From: Gaertneriomyces semiglobifer
Taxonomy: Eukaryota; Chytridiomycota; Chytridiomycetes; Spizellomycetales; Spizellomycetaceae
Direction: 5' to 3'
DNA length: 64,000 nt
Assembly (NCBI GenBank): GCA_025558075.1
Contig: JAHLKF010000009.1
Span: forward strand, 186,001 to 250,000
Shown here: positions 36,604-48,964 of the stretch, piece after piece
How positions within the stretch are numbered: position 1 is the first letter of the stretch
How the letters are laid out: every line of letters begins with the position of its first letter
The notes under the pieces: model-generated
What the model was told of the DNA's origin: nothing
What the model saw: the letters and a program-made list of their open reading frames with translations, nothing else
Database searches by the model: none
Position numbers and translations under genes: made by a program

Positions 36604-37788
36604 ATGTCCACATTCCAGAAGGTACTTTGTCTGAGCAAGCACCGACGTTTAGCAGTGGAGAGAGGTTTTCGCGGTTGGAGGATGGGGTCTTTCGATGATG
36701 GCGACGTAGAAAGCTTGGAAAGGACGTATGCGATTTCAGAGTGGATGACTGGAAAGCGACGAGTGTAGAGAGATGAGGTAGAGTCTATAGAATGGAGTGC
36801 GGCAAGAGTTTCTGTGGTGGCACTATGCGACTGGAGGAGTTGCTCTTGCTACTTATTCCAGAGACAGTTTTGGACTGGGGATTGGCTCTTTGATACGGTT
36901 GCCGTCTTGCTGGAGATATGCGACTTGCAAGAATTGCCCATTTCAGCCTTGAGATGATGGAGTCGACCTTGGCGAAGAATGAGTTATTGTATTATGCATG
37001 AGACCCAACAAATGCTGGAGAGGGAACCCTTTTCCGAAGGGGCAGGGTTTTCGGGAGGCAGATACGAATTCTGCAACCTTTTGTGGAGAATAGCATGCTG
37101 ATCGACCTTATCAAATTTAGGAGGTCGTCATTGACGGCAAGGGTCACTTGCTCGGTCGCTTGGCTTCCATTGTTGCCAAGCAGCTCCTCAACGGTCAGAA
37201 GGTGACCGTTGTGCGTGCCGAGGAAATCAACATCACCGGTCCATTCTTCCGCAACAAGCGTGAGTTTTTCCAGGAGAAATGCCGTACGCCGTTGTTTGCA
37301 TCGACAGGCATCGATTGACCTCGTTTCGTTTTACAGTGAAGTACATGGCCTTCCTCCGCAAGCGTTGCATTGTCAACCCCGCTCGTGGTGTCTTCCACTT
37401 CCGTGCTCCTTCCCGGATCTTCTGGCGTACCGTCCGTGGTATGGTCCCCCACAAGACCCCCCGTGGTGCTGCCGCTCTTGAGCGCCTGAAGGTCTTTGAG
37501 GGTGTCCCCCCACCTTACGACAGGAAGAAGCGCATGGTCGTTCCCCAGGCATTGCGCGTCCTCCGTCTCTCACCTGGCCGCAAATTCACCGTCCTCAAGC
37601 GCATCTCTAGCGAGTTCGGATGGAAGTACCAGGATGTGGTTGCCCGCCTCGAGGAGAAGCGTAAGACTAAGTCCAAGGCTTACTACGAGAAGAAGAAGGC
37701 CCTCCTCCGTATCCGTACCCAGGCGGAGAAGAAGGTTGCTGGAGAGCTCACTGCGGAGAGACAGGTGCTTGCTGCGTCTGGTTACTAG
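36604..37788 (+). CDS. RPL16: 60S ribosomal protein uL13 (L13A/L16)
   Basis: Exons: 36604-36621 (MSTFQK), 37121-37259, 37337-37788, giving 609 bases and 202 residues, as expected. The first intron is 499 bp (GTACTT...TTTAG), far longer than the 50-75 bp usual in this window. The second is 77 bp. Family motifs: '[16 protein letters not shown]', '[20 protein letters not shown]', '[20 protein letters not shown]', '[20 protein letters not shown]'. Codon use is more C-ending than in its neighbours, as in highly expressed genes. The six-codon start exon is inferred from the fit of MSTFQK+EVVIDGKG to the family. Confidence 0.95.
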
Positions 37789-38784
37789 ATTCTGTAGTTT
37801 GGAAAAGAGAAAAGAAAAACATGTAGGGGAAAAGGTTGCAGCTACCAGTTCATAGCCGGTTTTTTTTCCCTTTTTTGTTTTCGGCTTCTCCTCTCCTCTT
37901 CCAAAACAAGGGAATTCACGTACCGACATTGGAACCAGCTGCACCGCTATCAACTGGCGGAATACTGCGGGAATTTAAATGGGAAATATTACTCAGTTTC
38001 TCGTACCCTATTCCGCCAGACACAGCTGGCAATTTATACCGTTATGTATTTGCCTTATATCAATTCGAGTACGCAGCGTCCGTGAATGTCGAAACAGCGT
38101 TCGAGAGGAACTCCACTCGACGGTGATGGAGGCATACCCAGACCCATCGTAACCGACGAGACCACCTTCTCAAGTAGCATACAACTTGAAGACATAAAAC
38201 CCACCCAAACCTTACGCGGCACACGCTACGCATCTCTCCTCATCTGGTTCCACTTCGTTACTATCGCAGCCCAGTCAGGGTAATGTTGGCAGGAACCGGT
38301 TGATACAGTGCGCCCTATTAGTTGCATAACTAATAGGACGCACTGTACCACCCGTATGTTCCCAGGAGCAGCAACTCCGGTGCTGCTAGGTGTTCTTGAG
38401 CCTCGCACGCCTCTTGTTGCAGGAGATGGGGCCGATCCAGACGCTGCTGTACGCCAATATTCGGCGCTGTTCTACCTGTGGAGGTTGGATGTGAGAACCC
38501 GGCCATAATGAGGGAAGTCCGCCCAACGAAGCCGCACGCTGAGGCCCGAGTCCGGTATGGAACTCTAACAGAGGCAGGTTTTTGGAGAGTTGAGGTTGAA
38601 GCGCCCGTTGCAGCGACGCGACGTGACATTATTGATAACCAGATTATGTAATCCATGCGCGTCAATGCCTGTCCTTGTTAATTAGTCAAAGGAAGCGATG
38701 ACATGCAAAAGTGCATGTAGAGAAACAACAGAGAAACACAGAGAGAGAGAGAGGGAGAAAGAAGGAAGATTTTGCAGTCCAAAC
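37789..38784. other. intergenic, uL13 to acid phosphatase
   Basis: About 1 kb with no convincing coding exon. It holds the 3' flank of uL13, a near-perfect hairpin at 38304-38347, and a purine-rich (GA)n tract at about 38735-38765 just before the acid phosphatase start. Confidence 0.5.
38304..38347. repeat. 20-bp inverted repeat with 4-base loop
   Basis: The left arm 38304-38323 (TACAGTGCGCCCTATTAGTT) and right arm 38328-38347 match as inverted copies in 19 of 20 positions around loop GCAT. It could be a foldback element, a transcription terminator-like hairpin or a small palindromic insertion. No flanking target-site duplication is obvious. Confidence 0.75.
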
Positions 38785-40564
38785 ATGCATCTCGGTATGA
38801 AGCTCGTTCCCGTCGCTTGGCTTGCATGCCTTTCGGTGGCGCACGGACATCGTCCCAGCGACCAACAGGTGTTCCTCTCGCCAGACCTGCTCTACGACGA
38901 GCCATCGTCATCCTCCATCCACGACAGTAAAGATGCTCACAAGGATTTACCGCTACACGGCAAATTTCCAGAGGAGCTCATGGACTATTGCCAAGCGGAG
39001 TATCCAAATCCTGACGAGTACTCCAAGGTAGTTTAGGAAGCTACTGTCTGCGCCATGCACTTTCATTGACTAATCGCCGATCCTCCCCTGTCAAAACATG
39101 CAGCCTGAGAACGCCGACCTGCTGATGGCTACCGTTGTCACTCGTCACGGTGACCGTTCCCCTATTGCCGTCTTATCATTTGAGAACGTCACTTGGCAAT
39201 GTCACGTTCCAACTCTCACCTTTCCATTCCCGGACTTTTCCGTGGCACCACAACACCAGATCTTTACGGATGTGCGCCTTCGAATTTCAGAGGACAATCC
39301 GTTCAAGACTGCAATGTGGGCGGGCAGCTGCTCACCCGGTCAGTTGACCGGCCGAGGTGCCATCCAACATGTTAAACTTGGCAACCACCTCGGCAAAATC
39401 TACGAGGACTTGTTGTACAAAGGGCTATACGTTCGGAGTACAAATAAAGGGTGAGTATTTATGCCGGGCCGCAGACGAACCTGTTCTTATGCGATGGAAC
39501 CCTTTCTTACTCTGCACGGATTCGTTCACTCGCGAATTAGACGCACCATTCAATCCGCGGAATCGAACCTGGCAGGCTTAAACTCGGCTCTTCGTGAGCA
39601 TCATGGCAGCGCACTAACCGAACCGGTAACTAAAAAGGTCTCCGGAGGGCACGCTTCAGAGGATTACCCCTCATACCCATACCCGGTTGCCATTCACACT
39701 CTTCCCGTGGAGCTGGAAACGATGCATCCCAACCTCCTTGCATGCCCGCGTCTCAAACAGCTCTGGCACGATCGCGAAGGCCACGACCCAGAGTGGAGCC
39801 AGTTCATCAAGGACCACGCTCAACTGAAACGTGATTTGGATAACATCATGGGAGATCTCTGGGAAAGTCCAGATTATCGAAGCTTCGATCATTACTTTGA
39901 CTCTATAGCGGCCCGTACCTGTCATCGCAAGTCGCTTCCTTGTTCCCCTACCACCCACGAATGTGTCACGGAAGATCTAGCAAAAGCCGTGTTCAAGGCT
40001 GGACAATGGGAAAATGAGCGTTTGTTTTTCACGTCCCCAAAACGCGATGAAATCATACGCATATCCATTGGGTCGTGGTTAGGTGATGTTCTCAATGGGC
40101 TTGAAGCCTGGGCGCTAAACAAACCCCAAAGGCATACCTTTGCCTTCCACTCTGGACACGACACGACTATAGGCCCGTTGCTCGGGGCTTTGGGGGCGAC
40201 TGGTACAGACAGGCGGTGGCCGGCATATGCCAGCAATGTGGTGATAGAGCTGTGGAAAAAGAAGGAGGACGACAATGCAACCCAAAACGAGAAGCAACTC
40301 TTTGTACGCGTTCTTTACAACGGAAAGGTTCTTCAGTCGGAGGTTTGCGACATGTCATGGTGTCCGCTTGATACCTTCCGCGACCGACTTTTGACATACG
40401 TTCCTGTGGAGTTGGTAAACGAATGTGCTCCCAAACAGACCGACTCGGATGCGTCAGCCAGTGCTCCCGCTAATGCTCTTTCACGACCCGAACAGCAAGA
40501 AGCCGCTGTTGACAAGGTCGAGTCATCCGTAGTTGATACCCCGCACTACTTGGACTTTGTGTAG
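38785..40564 (+). CDS. secreted histidine acid phosphatase
   Basis: Branch-2 histidine phosphatase. Exons: 38785-39027, 39104-39450, 39541-40564, totalling 1,614 bases and 537 residues. It starts MHLGMKLVPVAWLACLSVAHG, a signal peptide. The catalytic RHGDRSP has His at about 96, and the second catalytic pair is in HSGHDTT (His-Asp about 403/404). 'GQLTGRGAIQHVKLG' and 'RTIQSAESNLAGL' are typical of the fold. N-linked sites and several Cys fit secretion. The substrate cannot be read from sequence. It resembles the acid phosphatase/lysophosphatidic acid phosphatase/PXYLP1 group more than phytases. The Ser/Ala-rich tail (about 495-525) looks disordered. The start was chosen for the signal peptide. 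Confidence 0.88.
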
Positions 40565-40923
40565 TTTTTTTCTGTTACCTTTTTTTGTTTGCTTATCTGC
40601 CTGTGGTGAATATGAACAGCTCGGCATGAGAGACGGTTCGTTCCCAATGAGATTCAGATTGTTAACAGTCCGTATCGACGGTTTCGGTGCAGGTTTTGGA
40701 AAAGTCCTGCAAAGTTTAACTTTAAAACCGGACGTCGCGCCGCTTATGTCATAATATGTAGGATTTCACACTTCCCTCTGTAAGTATAAACTACTATCAT
40801 TCAACGGTCGTTCGCAGAAGGAACTGCGGTGCTGCTGCAGAGCACTTGCCATTCGAGTTGGAGGGGCTGCACTGCGAAGCAAACAGCCACCACCCGCAAC
40901 CCCCACCCTTGCGGTGAAGGATA
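40565..40923. other. intergenic, acid phosphatase to CorA
   Basis: 359 bases between two plus-strand genes. No coding exon or clear regulatory site is recognised. Confidence 0.45.
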
Positions 40924-43801
40924 ATGTTATCTAGCACATCAACGCACCACCACTCACCAGTTGATTCTGCCGCAAACCATTCCAGTGACAAAGGCAAACG
41001 ACCATTATCGGCTCCACCGTCGTCCAACTTTCATCCCGAGGCCGTCGTCCCTTCTCTGACCATCAGCCATGTTGAAGACGATGACCAACACCTCCGAAGC
41101 GTTAGCAGCGGACGCTGGAAGTTTGATATGCGCACTGTTGACAAAAGATCATCTACTATCAAAATCCGGAACTTTGGCTCGAATCCAGACGCTGCTTTAC
41201 ACAGGAGATTGACCACAGAACGGCGACGATACGTTTCCGCCAATGCGGATTATCGCGATCATGATGAGCCTGTGTCTCACGTTGGCAGAGGTGCAGAGGA
41301 AGCGACTCCATTATTGTACATGAATCACTCGGGTGCCCCGAAATCAAGGTCCAAGGAACGGCGAGAGAGAAACCGGCGATTCAGAGTGAGCGGGTTGTTC
41401 ACTTCGCGGGATAGTACGGCAAAGTTAGCTAGAAGCCCGCATGGACGGACGGATAAGCTGTTTGCGAGAGGTGCTAGGCAAAGGGTTAGGTCCACCCCAA
41501 CACCTCGGCGTCAGGACGGCATGGACATTGACTGGAACTTGGGGGTCCATCCCGACAAGGCCTTACCGCCTGTGTTTTTGAACGGTGATGATGGCGGTAT
41601 GTCCGGGGCACATTCTAAGGAACCGTCGGAAGACTCCCCAACAAAGATGAAGCACTCCACAACCGTATCCAACCAGTTGTCGGATACCTCTCGCTTTCTG
41701 TCCGGGTTTTCAAGTTGGCGCCGACGGCGTATCCTCACTGCATACGCTAGTTTCAAACAGGAGCATGCCCGTGGACTTGGTGGCTCTGCGCTGCTGTCTC
41801 CAACATCCTCGACGTCCAGTGATAGTAGTGATTCGTTGGTTCATTTCGAGTTTGAAGATACAGATGAAGACGACGTGTGGAGCATCAACCTGGAAGAGTT
41901 GCAGAACAGTGACAGCGACAGCGCGAGTTCCATTGACGACGAAGATGAGTTGATCAGGGGATACGGATGGCTCAAGCGGCGCCGCAGCTACAGCAACATA
42001 TACCCCGATCGGCAACGGTCGCCGGTTGCTGCCGTTACGGATAAGAATCGTACGCACGAAAATGTCGCGAAATCCTTTTGGGCTGACTCTAGTGATTTAT
42101 GGCCTCCGCCGTGCTCACCTGTGGATGATGCGGTATCATCCCACAGGGGTGCTCCTATTCTTGAGTTACCGACCTACATAGGCCCGATTCTACCTCCCTC
42201 CATCAACCGCGCGGCACAGTACCTGGACTTTAAGACAACGCCGTACCTTTTATATACAAGAGATGGCATCTACCGCTCTGATTCCTTTTCTCAACTCCTG
42301 GCACCAACCGCCAATAACAGCGACGCCGCATCAGTTGACTCTCCGGTATCCGAATCATGGCTCGAAAGGACCATGCAAGAAGGGACAGTGTGGCTTGACT
42401 GTTGCGGACCCACGGATGCGGATCTTCAGCTCCTCGCAGCGCACTTTCGTATTCATCCGTTAACGCTGTCAGCGATTCTGGCGAGCCGCCCCAATCTGGC
42501 GTCTCCAAATCACACCACCTCTTTTCCTTCCCGCCCAACATCGTCACATGCGGCTCATCAGGAGTCGTACTCGCTGCTGCATATCCATCCGCTATGTTTA
42601 TACGAGTTTTCACCGCAGTATTTACAGCCTTTAAATTTGTTTATTCTTATATTTCACGACGTCAGGTGCGTCGTGACGATTCATTGGGAAGTTGTTGGGG
42701 AGATTGGGCGCGGGTTTGGCAGGCTACGAGGAATTTGGGAAGTTCAAGGGATGAGTCGCCAGAGTGTTCTTGAGAACAACGATCCGGCGGATGGGCGACG
42801 ACTCGAAAATGATTCCGGGAGACAATGGTGGCGACCGGAATGGGTTGCATATCTTGTAAGGTTTGACCTTGTTATCAACAGTCATCACCCCATATTAACC
42901 TGGGCCGGGGCGTCTCCGTCACTCCTTGCCATTCTTTGATGTAGCTGGTGGAAGATCATCTTTCGTCGTTCCACCCTATCCTTACACATTTGCACACCAC
43001 CGTGGATGATATATCCGAGCTCGTGCTTTACAATTGGGAAGATACACTCGACAATTCAAACTCTGGGATGGAACTTTTGAAACGCATTCACAGGAGTCGG
43101 AAACGGGTCACCATGCTCGGCAGGATGGTTGGAGAAACAGGTGTCGTTCTCAAGGGGTTTCACAAAAAGATTCGCCGACGCATGAAGTACTCCACTCCGA
43201 ATATCGGATTGGCCGATGAAGAAATCACGCTCTACTTTGATGGCTTGATTGTAAGTTGATCCACTAAATTTCAGTAGTTACTCTACTGTGTTTTAGGGGC
43301 GGATGGGCTAAAATATCAGCGGCGGACTGCGCTTTCTTTGACAGGATCGATCGCACCACATTCATCACACTCTCTCCGAGTACGACTCTACACTTTCCAA
43401 ATGCCACACGGACTACCTTGCCGTCATTTCCGTGGCCTTGAGCGAGAGTAGCAAGCGGGGAGGAGAGGCCACGCGGAAAATGACTGCCATGGTGACGCTT
43501 TTGGTCCCGCTGGGCGTGTTGACGGGTGTGATGGGGTAAGTTGTACCGTCCAAACTCCCGGGTGTTGCTTCCTTTTGTTTTGGAACCTTGCATAAAGGAG
43601 AGCGATCATGACGCTTACCGGGTGTCCATTTTTTTTTATTTTTTTTGACAACCTAGAATGAATGTCCGCGTTCCCTCCGAAACTTCGCAACTGACGCATT
43701 CCTTGTACGAGTTTTTCATGTATGCTACGCTTGCTGTCTGCATTGCTGTCTGGGCATGGAGACTTGCAAGACGTTGGGGTTGGTTCGACGAGGCCCGTTG
43801 A
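40924..43801 (+). CDS. CorA-family magnesium transporter (ALR1/MNR2 type)
   Basis: Exons: 40924-42855, 42945-43250, 43345-43535, 43657-43801, giving 2,574 bases and 857 residues. The N-terminal half (about 1-430) is long, Ser/Arg-rich and acidic in places, as in fungal ALR/MNR2 proteins. The CorA cytosolic domain begins near 'WLDCCGPTDADLQLLAAHF' and 'IHPLTLSAIL'. A long helical stalk follows ('VEDHLSSFHPILTHLHTT', 'RSRKRVTMLGRMVGETG'). The first membrane helix (MTAMVTLLVPLGVLTGVMG) ends in the selectivity motif Gly-Met-Asn, rebuilt across the last splice as GMNV. A second helix and a basic tail close the protein. Introns (89, 94 and 121 bp) are longer than average; the last holds long T tracts. 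Plasma or vacuolar membrane cannot be told apart. Confidence 0.92.
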
Positions 43802-43977
43802 CAGTGCAGCATAAATAAACGTGGGCAGAAACTCGGCAGCAATATAATCTTGACCATCGTGCTCTCTACGTACACAGATCACCTGTCGCGCATAAACAAC
43901 ACTAAACCTACATACCAAAACAAAAGTGCACTAATGTAACTACATCCACGCGATATTGAGCGTATGACTACTAGTAT

Positions 43978-45433
43978 CTAATTACTTTCAGGCACCCATT
44001 CTTCCGTGACATCTGCGATCCCGCGAATGATGTCGACATACCACTGAACGCCCTCGAGGAAGATGTGTTCATCGAGGTACTCATCGTGATCATGTAGGAG
44101 CACTGGCGTCTTCCTCATTGGACTTATTCCAAAGGCAGGAATGCCGATTTCACGCACATACCTAGAGTCAGTGGCTGCAGGGAAAATGTCCGGATCCAAG
44201 CGGATGCCTTTTTGATCACTGACCGACTTGACAACTTTGTAGTAAGGGTTTGAAGCGGAAAGCGGGGTGGTCGCGTTGGACCAGAATACGTTGACGTACT
44301 CTATTTCCACGTTGTGCGTCTTGCACCATTCCTCGATCATGTCCTTGAAGGCATGCAGATTAACGGAAGGAGCGATACGAATGTCAATTCCGGCGGAAAC
44401 GGTTTCTGGGACTACGTTGTGCTGCACGCCTGCATTTAAGATAGTGGTGTTGATTGTCGTCACATCGCCGAGTCGCAAGTTTTTGGATGTTTGCAAACGA
44501 CGGTGCTCCGCCTCGCGGAATTCAGAGAACTTTGCCAGGACGGCTAACAAGCGCTCTGTAGCGGACGGTGTGACGAATTGCGAGCCGTGTCCTGCGCCGC
44601 CGCGCGCATAGAGGTTCAACCACCACGGTGGACGTTCCCCATAATAGAGTTTGTAGGCGTCTTCCGGGTTTCCCAGTCCCTCATCAAGGGCGAAACCAAC
44701 ATTGAGGTCTTTGAAGCTTTGGTGAACGACCCACTTCTTCATTCCGTCAATACCGCCTACTTCTTCGTCTGGAACGAAGGTGACGTGGATGGTGCGCTGC
44801 GGAGTGTAATTGTGCGGCGCAGCCTTGAGGATACGGATCGCTTCGAGGTATTGAATGCCAACACATTTCATATCTTGCGCGCCGCGGGCGTAGATTCGGC
44901 CGTTGACTTTGGAGGCGCCAAAAGGAGGATAAGTCCATTTGTCCTATACAATCACGCACGCAAGCAAGCAGGCAGACAGCAAGCACAACGCCAAGAGGCC
45001 ATGATTAGGATTAGTCAAGCCATACGTGACGTAAACACCCATCCGGTCAAAAGAGTACTCCGGCCTGACTCATGCGGCAGCAGTAACTAGCTCACCTCAC
45101 TGACTGGTACTACATCTATATGGCTGTTTAGCATGATGCTTTTGAGGCTCTTGTTGCTCCCTTCCCAGGTCAGCACGCAGGCGCACTTCCCGGGTACAAT
45201 GTCAATGGCATTGAACTTGAGCCCAATTTCTTTCGCGTAAGACTCGAGGAAAGTACGAGCAGAGGCATAGTCGGGCTTTGGCTGAACCGTTTCGATACGC
45301 AGATATTGACGGAAACGGGTCACGGAAATGTGTTCAGCTTCTGAAGATGACAACGATGTGAGTAGCCGGTCGCATGAAGCTGAAGCAGGTAGATGACGGA
45401 AACACATTCAACATTACCTTCTGATCCAGACAT
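43978..45433 (-). CDS. ACY1: aminoacylase-1 (M20 metallopeptidase)
   Basis: Deacylates N-acyl-L-amino acids in the cytosol. Minus-strand exons: 45433-45418 (16 bases), 45340-45096, 44943-43978, giving 1,227 bases and 408 residues, the usual length. Motifs: 'RIETVQPKPDY', metal-binding 'NSHIDVVP', 'YARGAQDMK' with the bridging Asp, 'FVPDEEVGG' with the catalytic Glu, the dimerisation-domain 'GAGHGSQF', and 'HDHDEYL' near the end with the last zinc His. Introns are 77 and 152 bp. The 16-base first exon (MSGSE) is inferred from phase and from the join to EAEHISVTRFRQYL. It is convergent with CorA; the stops are 176 bases apart. Confidence 0.94.
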
Positions 45434-45644
45434 GGTTGCGATAGGAAATAAAGGTGCAGTGTACTATGATTTTAGAAAGGTATCGGTGTGGTCTCGGCAT
45501 ATCATCGCGACATCGCCGGGAAGTTTAGTTATCGATATCTGCTTGTCGCGCGACATTCATTATGAAAAGCACACTTCACAATTCAGCACGTCGGTGCACA
45601 CGCATCTGCGTATACTCGGTTACGAATGTATTGATGTGGCGGTC

Positions 45645-48600
45645 TCATATGGTAACTATGGCGCTCACGTCCATCACACTCCTACGTGATTCGCTATCTC
45701 GTCGAATACAGTAGCCATCAGTAACCCTTTCTTTGTCCATCGGGACAACCGTTTCACTCGATCCGATGCAGTACTCGGATGCCGGCGTTGCATGTACGCC
45801 ATGATGGTGCACAACTTCGTTCAAACAGACCGTCTGATGACCAGACTTATTCGAGTATTGGCTCTCTTGGGACGATGACGGTGCCAGTCGAGCAATGGGT
45901 TCCAAAGAGTCGGTATCCCTCGTGCCGGCAGGCGGTCCCGTCTCTGTGTGCTTAACATGTTGCTGATATATAAAATCGACACTGGGGTCGGGAAACACGA
46001 AGGGCGAGTCCACTGCCATGAATGTCAGCCCGTCGGGAACTTCGTGAGCGGACGGTGAAGTCAGTGGTCGTGCGGGCTGTTGCGGCGGTAACGGTGCCCG
46101 AAATTCGGATGACCCAGATAGTGCTGCTATCATGGGAGGAGGCGGTGGAAGTCCACTGATAGTTTCCACAGATGAAGAGCATATAGATGGAAGCGACGGG
46201 TTCGTCTGAGGTTGAAATGGCTTGTATCCCGCAGTAGGCGATCCATAAATGCTTTCCCTGTACGTGTTACCCCGCGGAATACCTTGCCCGACATCTTCAT
46301 GACAAATTCCTGCCTGTGTGGTCGCGCTCCACCATGCATTCCAATCCGGCAGAACGGGCGTGCAGTTTTTCATCGGCGCTTGCATGCCATGCATATCGTA
46401 ATTGTCCTGCGGTCTTCCATCATCAACGTCACGCGTTACCTCTAGGTCGCTAAAGTGGTATTCCATAGCAGCGAAACCCTGTGTTTCGTAGCTCACGCTG
46501 TCATTAGTTATAGAGTTGAGTGCACGCATCGCCGCATCGTCGCTTAGGTCTCTGAGAGAAACATCTTGTCCCAGTTCAGAATATTCTTCAGGCATCTGCT
46601 CCAGCAAACAGTCGCTCGATGAAGAGGCAGGGTTCGCTGTCAAACCTTCCGTGTTTCTCATGTACATGTTCGATGTCAACAAAGGTTCGCCCGTTCTCGG
46701 GGTATTCGTCTTCTTTTGGGGAGAGGCTCCTTGCTGGTATCCACAACCCGCGGCCGCCTCACTGGCAGCCTGACATCGGCCATCTCAGCAATGGCAGAAT
46801 CCGCTGCTTGGGACATCGTATCCACAGCAGCAGTGAGCGCTACAAATTCCTCAGCTTCTGTCATAAACCCCACAATCATTCCCAATCCACTACCTCTCTC
46901 AACTAGAACCTCGCCCATCTCTACAACGCTCTGCCAAAGATCACTCTGAGTCTCATTAAAAGTCAAACAATTTTTCCAAATCAACTCTAAATGCCTCTTA
47001 AAAACTCCAAAGTCAGCGTACTCGTCCAGTAGCAGGTTCGTATAGAGCTCTTTCAGGCACATCGGCTCCCTAATGGTGCGGTGGTAAGCCTTGAACGATG
47101 ACGGGATGGGTTCAAAAAATGGCTCGTGCGATGGGTGGCGTTTCAGCGCATCCACGAGATGTTTACAAGCATTCTTGACCGCTATTGGCATGACCGTGCC
47201 TAACGGAGAAGCGTTGCTTTCATCCTCACCAATGGTTGTAGTTGATTGAGTGTACAGCTCTGGATGCCAAATCAAGTTCTGTATGTGTAGTCCCATCTTG
47301 TGTTGGCGAATGCTGTCAGCAATATCCCACGGTACAGCGGGGTACTGGAGAAAGTTGGAAAGCCTCATCCATCGTGGCGTCATGCTTGGGGCCAAATGGG
47401 TACGAGAAGATCCGTCCCTCTGCATGGCCATGCGTTTTTCAAGATTACCTGATAGCTGGGCTATTACACCTTGCTGTAAACGAACCATCGCTGCGGCTAA
47501 TCTTCTCCGAACTTGCAACTGCGTTGACTTGTCAGAGGTTGTCTTCTTAGTCCTCCTTGGCTCATTGAAATTTGGAGGTGTGGCAAATGATATCTTTGGT
47601 ATCGCATCCAGCGTGCAGGGTGTGACATGGGTATCAGCTTTCGAGTCTCGTGAGCGGTTATAACTTTGCGCCTGTACAGCCCTACGCTGCTGATTCACTT
47701 CACAACCTTGAGAATCGAGGTCAGGCTGGGTACCGCCCTTTGGATTCTCGTTATCCGCAAAAGCCCGTGTTATGAAGACTCGAAGCCGTCGTTCAAAGAT
47801 CGAACTACGCGCGCTCGCCTTTTCATAAAATTGCTCCCATTCAGTGAGGGATTCAGCAACTAGGTCCAGCGTGCTGTTACTCCTCAAGTAGAGCGGGATT
47901 TTATCCGGGCCAGCTCCCTGGTCAGTCTGCTCGTCATCTGCAGCGAGAGTTTCTACGTAAAGTCTCTGTGCGAGCAACTCAACCTCATAATGCCAAAGCT
48001 TGTACGTCTTCCCACCAATAACATCGGTGGCAGTTGACACCCATTTACTCCGACGCTTTGCTTTGCGTATTATCATGTGGTATTTCTCCCAAACCCATCG
48101 GCAGACGCTGCATAAAATGCGGCATCTAATTGGCGTGCTCAATTCAAAGAACGGCGTAGTATGCGGCCATACATCATCGCCTCCTTCTCGTACGCGGAAC
48201 TGTGCAAAGAGCGCCTGCTCAACGGTATCCGTGGTTACGGATATCCCATCCCCTTCGCATAGCTTCTTCAATAATACAAGCAATATCTCCTGGAGGTGTC
48301 GCGATGTGGGCGAGAGGAGTTCCTTTTCAAGTACTGATGTGTTCACCGGAGCACAGCCGACAAAGCGGTGGTGCCCATGCATAAAGGTGATGAAACCAAG
48401 CGCATGACAATTTGTACGAATCACATTCAAGGGGATATTCAGGTGACTGGCGTCTTTGGTGGGGGTATACAGCAGCTCCACCGATTCAACAACAGCAGAA
48501 GACGACGATAACTTGTGTTCATTCTTCCGGGGCCGACCACTTTTCCCCTTTGACGGGGCCGCTACCGGTGAACTTGAAATCGACAATCGCGACCCCGCCA

Positions 48601-48964
48601 TAACCTTTCGACTTTGTGAGCCTAAGGGCCCGCGCTTTCCACATTGAGCACGTTGAAAAAGGTGAGGCGGAGGAGTCGCCGTGCGTTCTGGCGGGGAACG
48701 AGTTCTCGACATTCTCTGCTTCGCCCCCTTCAAGCTGCCAGATGATGCCAGCTGCTCCGATAACTCTGAGACTTTGGCCATTGGTTCCATTGCGACTTGG
48801 GGTTTTCCGAGCGGATAATATTTTGGTCGTACTATATCAATCCATATCTCGTTGTTGGGCAGTCTTCTTGGTAACACTTGCGATTCCCGAGCTGCACTTG
48901 ACCGAGTCCTCGTACAAGCTTGCCTCGGTGCATCTGAGGCAGACCTTGAAGTGCCTTTCACCAT
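45645..48964 (-). CDS. bromodomain protein with AT-hook and DDT/WHIM-like region
   Basis: Probable chromatin-remodelling cofactor, about 1,091 residues. Two long frames, 48964-46681 and 46636-45645, join through a 44-bp intron (GTTGAC...ACAG). Without it the protein would stop at 46676. The N-terminal part has an AT-hook (GRPRKN). A winged/WHIM-like stretch follows ('PIRCRILCSVCRWVWEKYH', 'VIGGKTYKLWHYEVELLAQR', 'SLTEWEQFYEKA'), recalling CECR2/BAZ-type ISWI partners. The bromodomain spans about residues 600-740: 'FFEPIPSSFKAYHRTIREPM' and 'DFGVFKRHLELIWKNCLTFN', including the acetyl-lysine-binding Asn. A Lys/Arg signal (PKRRR) follows, then a Ser/Pro-rich tail. Start: the frame is open to about 49020 without ATG; 48964 is the first Met, so an upstream exon is possible. 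Confidence 0.75.

Noticed and set aside
46676..46681. bromodomain gene ending at 46676 as a separate gene from the next frame
   Set aside because: The second frame has no start context of its own and joins in phase through GTTGAC...ACAG, so one gene is more likely.
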